Origin: an uncultured Clostridia bacterium
GTDB taxonomy: Bacteria > Bacillota > Clostridia > Christensenellales > Borkfalkiaceae
DNA: 6,479 nt
Assembly: GCA_947629735.1 (NCBI GenBank)
Contig: CANREX010000089.1
Coordinates: 1 to 6,479, forward strand
Direction: 5' to 3'
The number at the start of each line of letters is the position of its first letter. Positions within the stretch are counted from its first letter, which is position 1. The notes beneath the pieces were generated by a model. That model ran no database searches. It was not told where the DNA came from and worked only from the letters and a program-made list of their open reading frames with translations. Shown piece by piece: positions 1-2,673 of the stretch. The translations under genes and the position numbers were made by a program.

Positions 1-87
1 GTGACCGAACACGGCGTTGTCCTTACGCCGTGTGAGACTTCCTCCACTCAATCGAGTGCTTCGCACTCTCAATCGGTCTGAATGACA
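1..87. repeat. Multibranched inverted-repeat block with a TGTCATTC-type end
   Basis: No gene is visible here. GACCGA (3-8) can pair with TCGGTC (73-78), enclosing a 9-bp hairpin (9-17 with 25-33, loop 18-24) and a 6-bp hairpin (54-59 with 63-68, loop TTC). An alternative hairpin is 45-49 with 54-58. CTCAATCG occurs twice (47-54 and 68-75). Read on the minus strand, the block begins TGTCATTCA (87-79), which resembles the TGTCATTCTG ends seen near 1838 and 1870. I read it as a degenerate copy of an interspersed palindromic repeat family, cut by the window edge. A structured RNA is possible, but no promoter is seen. Confidence 0.45.
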
Positions 88-119
88 ACACTTAAATTGC
101 GGGAGCTGTAATTTAGAAG

Positions 120-245
120 TGAGTAAACGCATAGAAGCGAGCAGAACGAGGAAAGCGAGCACCGACCGCAGGGAGTGTACATAGACGTACACGACCAAGG
201 CGGCGCGGAGCTTGACAAAGTTATGCGACGCTTATATGCGTTTAG
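120..245. other. Candidate structured RNA or palindromic element, function unknown
   Basis: A 15-nt arm at 124-138 pairs with 230-244 with a single mismatch, closing a domain of about 120 nt. Inside it is a perfect 6-bp hairpin (GTGTAC at 175-180, GTACAC at 187-192, loop 181-186) and a direct repeat AGCGAGCA (136-143 and 154-161). On the plus strand a T6 run (254-259) follows the closing arm. ORFs across the block have protein-like content in neither strand. A long-range closing stem plus an internal hairpin suits a folded RNA, or a mobile palindromic repeat. I see no match to an RNA family that I could name safely. Confidence 0.35.
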
Positions 246-253
246 CGGCAGCC

Positions 254-294
254 TTTTTTGTGCGGGCGTTTCACTGTAACGCCCGCACAAAAAA
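254..294. repeat. Perfect 17-bp inverted repeat abutting the terminator
   Basis: Positions 254-270 are the exact reverse complement of 278-294, with a 7-nt loop (271-277). The arm has an outer T6/A6 part and a GC-rich inner part (GTGCGGGCGTT). Its A6 (289-294) is also the poly-U-encoding tail of the adjacent phosphofructokinase terminator, so the two hairpins are mutually exclusive at that end in a minus-strand RNA. No T run follows the stem on either strand, so alone it is not a canonical terminator. It may be half of a back-to-back terminator pair or a protein-binding palindrome. Confidence 0.6.
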
Positions 295-324
295 GCCGCG
301 GCGAACTTCGCCGCGGCTTTTTTT
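289..324. terminator. Bidirectional Rho-independent terminator after the phosphofructokinase gene
   Basis: A perfect 9-bp GC-rich stem (295-303 with 309-317, loop AACTT) is flanked by A6 (289-294) and T7 (318-324). It therefore has a U tract for transcripts from both strands. For the minus-strand phosphofructokinase mRNA the stem begins about 15 nt after the stop codon, which is typical spacing. Confidence 0.9.
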
Positions 325-332
325 ATAAAATA

Positions 333-1556
333 TTACTTTTCAAGTCTCAAATGGCGGGGCAATCCGTCAACCCAAAGCGGAGTGATCTCCGATTGGATAA
401 GCGGGCGGATATAATGGATAAGGTCGCCCGTGACATAGGTGCCGTCCTCTGTTATCCAATTGTCGGGCACTTTCTTTTCAACGTTGGCTATCTCGCTTAC
501 ATTTGCAAGCTCGGTAATGCACATATAAGGGTCCTCGGAAACGCGCTTGAGGCAGGCAACCATGCCCGTCTTTCCTTCAAATGCCGCCTTAACGGCCGCG
601 CCTGCGGAGTTAAACGCCTCGGTCACGTCTATACGCGATGTGATATGCGCCGCGCATCTCTGCAAAGATGAAAGCTCAATAGCCCTCGTCTTTACGCCGT
701 ACTTTTCGGCTATCTTGCCGGCGAGGAAACGCGCCGTGCCCGCAAGCTGTTTATGTCCGAACGCGTCCACATAATCGACGTGGTCCGAAAGCTCGCACAC
801 GTATCTGCCGTCCGCAACCTTTACGCCTTCCGAAACAGCGATAACTATAGAGCGGTTCTCCTTGAGCATTTCACCCGTCTTTGCGAGGAATTTATCGATA
901 TCAAACACTCTCTCGGGCAGGAAAATCATATCCACGCCTTCGCAGTCCTCGCCCTTTGCAAGCGCCGCCGCCGCAGTGAGCCAGCCCGCGTTACGCCCCA
1001 TGACCTCAATTACGGAGACAACGGGATAATCGTATACGAGACCGTCGCGGATAACTTCCTTAGTGGTCGCCGCTATGTACTTTGCCGCCGAGCCGTAGCC
1101 GGGGGTGTGGTCGGTTATCGCGAGGTCGTTATCTATAGTCTTGGGGCAGCCCATGAAGCGAATGGGGCTTCCTATTCTCTTGCCGTACTGCGAGAGTTTA
1201 TCTATAGTATCCATGGAATCGTTGCCGCCGATATAGAAGAAGGCGAAGATTTCCAACTTTTTCAGCGTTGCGAATATCTGGTCGTAAACCTTTTCGTTGC
1301 CTGCGATTGCGGGCAATTTATAGCGGCAAGAGCCGAGGAAGGACGAAGGAGTGCGCTTCAAAAGGTCCATATCCAAATCGTTTTTGATCTGCTTGGAGAG
1401 GTCAACGACGTCGCCGTCCAAAAGACCCTTGATTCCGTGAACCATTCCGTACACGATATCCGCGCCCCTGTCCTTAGCCGTCTTGAACACGCCCAACAGG
1501 CTCGAATTGATTACGGAAGTAGGTCCTCCCGACTGCCCTACGATTACATTTTTCAT
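333..1556 (-). CDS. pfp: Pyrophosphate-dependent 6-phosphofructokinase (PPi-PFK)
   Basis: It converts fructose 6-phosphate to fructose 1,6-bisphosphate in the cytoplasm, probably reversibly with PPi as phosphoryl donor (EC 2.7.1.90). Visible in the 407 residues: an N-terminal phosphate-binding GQSGGPTSVIN (7-17); GGNDS (110-114), where D113 sits where ATP enzymes have Gly (Gly104 in E. coli PfkA); PKTIDNDL (138-145), with K139 replacing the Gly124 of ATP enzymes and D142 as the catalytic base; the substrate motif MGRNAG (187-192 region); SEG (242-244); and LQR (298-300). The D113/K139 pair is the established signature of PPi use. Length fits the 400-residue class rather than the 320-residue ATP enzymes. 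I chose the start at 1556 because TAGGGG (1565-1570) lies 8 nt upstream and the predicted transcription start (near 1601) is downstream of the alternative ATG at 1616. It is transcribed alone and ends at the 289-324 terminator. The symbol pfp follows general usage. Confidence 0.93.
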   Translation of the reverse strand: MKNVIVGQSGGPTSVINSSLLGVFKTAKDRGADIVYGMVHGIKGLLDGDVVDLSKQIKNDLDMDLLKRTPSSFLGSCRYKLPAIAGNEKVYDQIFATLKKLEIFAFFYIGGNDSMDTIDKLSQYGKRIGSPIRFMGCPKTIDNDLAITDHTPGYGSAAKYIAATTKEVIRDGLVYDYPVVSVIEVMGRNAGWLTAAAALAKGEDCEGVDMIFLPERVFDIDKFLAKTGEMLKENRSIVIAVSEGVKVADGRYVCELSDHVDYVDAFGHKQLAGTARFLAGKIAEKYGVKTRAIELSSLQRCAAHITSRIDVTEAFNSAGAAVKAAFEGKTGMVACLKRVSEDPYMCITELANVSEIANVEKKVPDNWITEDGTYVTGDLIHYIRPLIQSEITPLWVDGLPRHLRLEK

Positions 1557-1564
1557 AAAATTTT

Positions 1565-1570
1565 CCCCTA
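1565..1570 (-). promoter_or_regulatory. Ribosome binding site of the phosphofructokinase gene
   Basis: TAGGGG on the minus strand lies 8 nt before the ATG at 1556. It decides the start: the ATG at 1616, 20 codons upstream, has no comparable site and overlaps the predicted promoter. Confidence 0.8.
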
Positions 1571-1607
1571 TATTTTGAAATTTTGGCATATTGCCACTAT
1601 TGACTAT

Positions 1608-1636
1608 ATTATACAATACGCCCGCGTAAAAAGCAA
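1608..1636 (-). promoter_or_regulatory. Predicted sigma-A promoter of the phosphofructokinase gene
   Basis: On the minus strand a perfect -10 box TATAAT (1613-1608) is preceded after 17 nt by TTGCTT (1636-1631), a 3-of-6 match to TTGACA. The predicted start is near 1601, giving a leader of about 45 nt. The weak -35 is offset by the consensus -10 and ideal spacing. Confidence 0.65.
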
Positions 1637-1831
1637 TAGCAAACCCGAAAATAATTTCAATTTAATTTTTTGTGACAACTCCCCGCCGCTCCGCATGCGA
1701 AATTTTTTGCCGAATTTGAGATTGTTGCCGCCGCCTTCGGGCGGGGACAAATGCGGTAAACCCCACACCCTACCCTGCCCTCCCCACTCCTCAACTTTGG
1801 GAGTGGGGAGGTATAAAGAGGGCGGCAGCCC
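1637..1831. other. Gene-free intergenic stretch with stem-loops
   Basis: No coding region is supported. Two clear hairpins are present. One is a 5-bp stem closing a UUCG tetraloop (1731-1735, loop 1736-1739, 1740-1744). The other is a 12-bp perfect stem (1779-1790 with 1800-1811, 9-nt loop). TCCCCGCC (1680-1687) is also complementary to GGCGGGGA (1740-1747), giving an alternative long-range fold. None has a following T tract, so they are not canonical terminators. They look like decayed repeats upstream of the phosphofructokinase promoter. Confidence 0.5.
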
Positions 1832-1893
1832 CTACTATCATTCTGCCCGAGGGCGTAAGACCTCTCTACTGTCATTCTGCCCGAGGGCGTAAG
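1832..1893 (+). repeat. Two tandem copies of a 28-bp repeat
   Basis: Positions 1832-1859 and 1866-1893 are identical except for one base (A versus G before TCATTCTG), separated by 6 nt (period 34). Each contains TCATTCTGCCCGAGGGCGTA. The second copy also forms the left end of the MITE-like element starting at 1870. Two copies with this context point to a duplicated repeat end. A CRISPR array would need more copies and spacers of about 30 nt. Confidence 0.8.
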
Positions 1894-2070
1894 CCCGATG
1901 GTTTGTAGAAAATTTTTGCGGTCAAGCAAAAATTTTCACAAAGCGGAGCACCGTAGGTGCGAAGTCGAAGAATCCGGTATTTCATTGCGCTTAGGTCTAT
2001 CTTTTGCGCCATACCCCAAACCAGACCCATTCGACTTCACTCGCTATCGCTCGTTCCGCTCAGGGTGACA
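1870..2070. mobile_element. MITE-like palindromic element, non-coding, degenerate
   Basis: The stretch begins TGTCATTCTG and ends CAGGGTGACA, giving short outer inverted ends (TGTCA and TGACA). Inner arms GAAGTCGAA (1961-1969) and TTCGACTTC (2030-2038) are perfect complements. Two internal hairpins are present: 12 bp at 1908-1919 with 1926-1937, and GCACC/GGTGC at 1948-1960. There is no ORF of transposase type. Non-autonomous repeats with ends of the TGTCATTCTGAGCG type are common in gut bacterial genomes; assignment to that group is inference. No target-site duplication could be confirmed. Confidence 0.45.
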
Positions 2071-2081
2071 AAAAAGGCGTC

Positions 2082-2108
2082 CCCCTCGGACAGTGTGACA
2101 TTGAGGGG
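2082..2108. repeat. Short stem-loop downstream of the MITE-like element
   Basis: CCCCTC (2082-2087) pairs with GAGGGG (2103-2108) around a 15-nt loop that carries TGTGACA (2094-2100), another copy of the TGACA end motif. It may be a further repeat fragment. No T tract follows it. Confidence 0.35.
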
Positions 2109-2127
2109 TAATGCGTCCAAAGGGTGC

Positions 2128-2160
2128 AAAAAACTGTTCAAACACAAGATTTGAACAGTT
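2128..2160 (-). terminator. Probable minus-strand terminator hairpin
   Basis: A perfect 11-bp stem (2132-2142 with 2150-2160, 7-nt loop) is followed on the minus strand by T6 (2133-2128, partly within the stem). It would stop leftward transcription, for example readthrough of the antisense RNA or of the esterase mRNA. Its right arm ends at the -35 box of the plus-strand promoter (2159-2164), so the palindrome could instead be an operator. Confidence 0.55.
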
Positions 2161-2187
2161 GACATTTTCCGACATTAGTTTTATGAT
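2159..2187 (+). promoter_or_regulatory. Strong sigma-A promoter for the small ORF
   Basis: A consensus TTGACA (2159-2164), an exact 17-nt spacer and TATGAT (2182-2187, 5 of 6) are visible. Transcription should start near 2194-2195, giving a leader of about 60 nt and an RNA of about 199 nt ending at the 2349-2393 terminator. Confidence 0.8.
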
Positions 2188-2237
2188 TATAGTTAAGCAA
2201 CAAGGGTTTCCCGAAGGCGGTTAATCATGCCCCGTAG

Positions 2238-2245
2238 AGGGGGTG
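2238..2245 (+). promoter_or_regulatory. Strong Shine-Dalgarno of the small ORF, potentially sequestered
   Basis: AGGGGGTG lies 8 nt before the ATG at 2254 and differs from the ideal AGGAGGTG at one position. CCCC at 2230-2233 can pair with GGGG at 2239-2242 across a GTAGA loop, hiding the site in cis. The antisense RNA can also pair here. Confidence 0.75.
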
Positions 2246-2253
2246 AAATTTTT

Positions 2254-2358
2254 ATGAGGATTGAGCTGATTGCCTTTTTGCTGAGCTTGCTCGACAAAGG
2301 TTACATATCCGCCGTCCGCGTCACAAAAGACAGAATCTTTTTGACAATAAAAAAATAA
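2254..2358 (+). CDS. 34-residue peptide, candidate type I toxin, family not recognised
   Basis: The ORF has a consensus promoter, a strong ribosome binding site and its own terminator, so I regard it as real despite its size. The peptide starts MRIELIAFLLSLLDKGYISA: a hydrophobic stretch at residues 3-13, then a basic, strand-like tail (VRVTKDRIFLTIKK). The hydrophobic run is too short for a standard transmembrane helix; a surface-bound amphipathic helix is possible. An in-frame ATG at 2227, preceded by AAGGCGGT (2214-2221), would give a 43-residue form; I prefer 2254 for its better site. The stop codon lies inside the left arm of the terminator. A minus-strand RNA overlaps its 3' end. Size and architecture recall Fst of pAD1 par (33 residues), but the sequence does not resemble Fst, and toxicity is inference. 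Confidence 0.65.
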   Translation: MRIELIAFLLSLLDKGYISAVRVTKDRIFLTIKK

Positions 2359-2393
2359 CCGCCCAAGATTAGCAACGCGGCAGTTATTTTTTT
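2349..2393. terminator. Shared bidirectional terminator of the sense and antisense RNAs
   Basis: The left arm (A7 TAAC, mismatch, GCC; 2349-2363) pairs with the right arm (2379-2393: GGC, mismatch, GTTA T7) around a 15-nt loop. The A7/T7 flanks supply a U tract for both directions. The sense ORF stop codon (2356-2358) lies within it, and the antisense RNA should end near 2349, so the two RNAs overlap fully across this hairpin. Confidence 0.85.
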
Positions 2394-2437
2394 AATTTGC
2401 TCACGGGGCTGACCGTTTAGGGTTTCGCCCTTGTTGT
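2349..2437 (-). ncRNA. Predicted antisense RNA, about 89 nt, candidate RNA antitoxin
   Basis: A consensus minus-strand promoter (2444-2472) predicts a start near 2437, and the hairpin at 2349-2393 supplies the end. No ORF with a ribosome binding site lies in it. The RNA is complementary to the sense mRNA over the terminator and the last few codons. Separately, its 5' part carries GAAACCCT (2426-2419) and TCAGCCCC (2412-2405), complementary to the sense leader and Shine-Dalgarno. A 4-bp hairpin (ACGG/CCGT, 2403-2416) would display part of the second motif in its loop. In known type I systems such RNAs block toxin translation; here that role is inferred. Confidence 0.65.
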
Positions 2438-2443
2438 GATTTT

Positions 2444-2472
2444 ATTTTACGATATATTTTATGCTTTGTCAA
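2444..2472 (-). promoter_or_regulatory. Strong sigma-A promoter of the antisense RNA
   Basis: On the minus strand TTGACA (2472-2467) is followed by a 17-nt spacer and TAAAAT (2449-2444). The predicted start near 2437 leads into ACAACAAGGG. No plausible coding region follows before the terminator, which supports a short non-coding RNA. Confidence 0.8.
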
Positions 2473-2538
2473 GAGTTTTGATAATAAATTGCTACTGCAA
2501 TTCCACTCCCCCCACTACACCTTTATAATACAGCACAA

Positions 2539-2563
2539 GGGCGGCGATTGAAAATCGCCGCCC
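2539..2563 (-). terminator. Hairpin downstream of the pectinesterase gene, probable transcript end
   Basis: An 11-bp GC-rich stem (2539-2549 with 2553-2563, GAA loop) begins 110 nt after the esterase stop codon on the minus strand. The following minus-strand sequence is only moderately U-rich (TTGTGCTGTATTAT), so termination may be partial. Leftover readthrough would meet the hairpin at 2128-2160. Between 2473 and 2538 I see only a 6-bp hairpin (2487-2492 with 2497-2502). Confidence 0.5.
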
Positions 2564-2570
2564 CGTACTT

Positions 2571-2627
2571 TTGCTTTACATTATTTACTGTACCGCATTT
2601 GCTTTACATTATTTTTCCGTACAGCAT
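2571..2627 (+). repeat. Two tandem degenerate repeats, period 28
   Basis: TTGCTTTACATTATTT occurs at 2571-2586 and again at 2599-2614, each followed by a related GTAC-containing tail ending GCAT. A more decayed third unit may follow (2628-2645). The repeats lie in the 3' untranslated region of the esterase gene. They probably arose by local duplication, and no function is evident. Confidence 0.7.
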
Positions 2628-2673
2628 TTTACGTTACTTTTTACTTCTGCTTTGTTGAAAAGTTTCGGTAAAT

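Larger units (their letters stand above)
2203..2426. repeat. Paired direct repeats that make the two convergent RNAs complementary at their 5' regions
   Basis: AGGGTTTC occurs at 2203-2210 and 2419-2426 on the plus strand. GGGGGTGA (2239-2246, containing the Shine-Dalgarno sequence) is matched by GGGGCTGA at 2405-2412 (7 of 8). Because the second copies lie in the antisense RNA, that RNA carries GAAACCCT and TCAGCCCC, complementary to the leader and ribosome binding site of the sense RNA. CAACAAGGG (2198-2206) is also present inverted at 2428-2436, so both RNAs begin with nearly the same sequence. Confidence 0.7.

Noticed and set aside
69..290. A minus-strand 73-codon ORF
   Set aside because: It crosses the terminator-side palindrome and inverted repeats, has a non-ATG start without a ribosome binding site, and its composition is not protein-like.
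1..330. A tRNA or rRNA fragment in the stem-loop-rich left end
   Set aside because: No cloverleaf with a T-loop GTTCRA motif and no recognisable rRNA core sequence is present on either strand.
258..671. A plus-strand ORF starting MCGRFTVTPAQK, which looks like the start of an SRAP/HMCES-type protein
   Set aside because: The resemblance comes from the 254-294 palindrome: the opposite strand gives MCGR...TPAQK too. The start is TTG without a ribosome binding site, and the rest runs antisense through the phosphofructokinase gene with no SRAP motifs.
753..1892. A long plus-strand ORF opposite the phosphofructokinase gene
   Set aside because: It is a frame shadow: the minus strand encodes a complete enzyme with all family motifs, and the plus frame has no domain content or start signal.
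1832..1893. Possible CRISPR repeats
   Set aside because: Only two copies with a 6-nt gap, no spacers and no cas genes.
1657..1929. A minus-strand 90-codon ORF upstream of the phosphofructokinase gene
   Set aside because: It runs through hairpins and the tandem 28-bp repeat, lacks a convincing ribosome binding site, and has no recognisable content.
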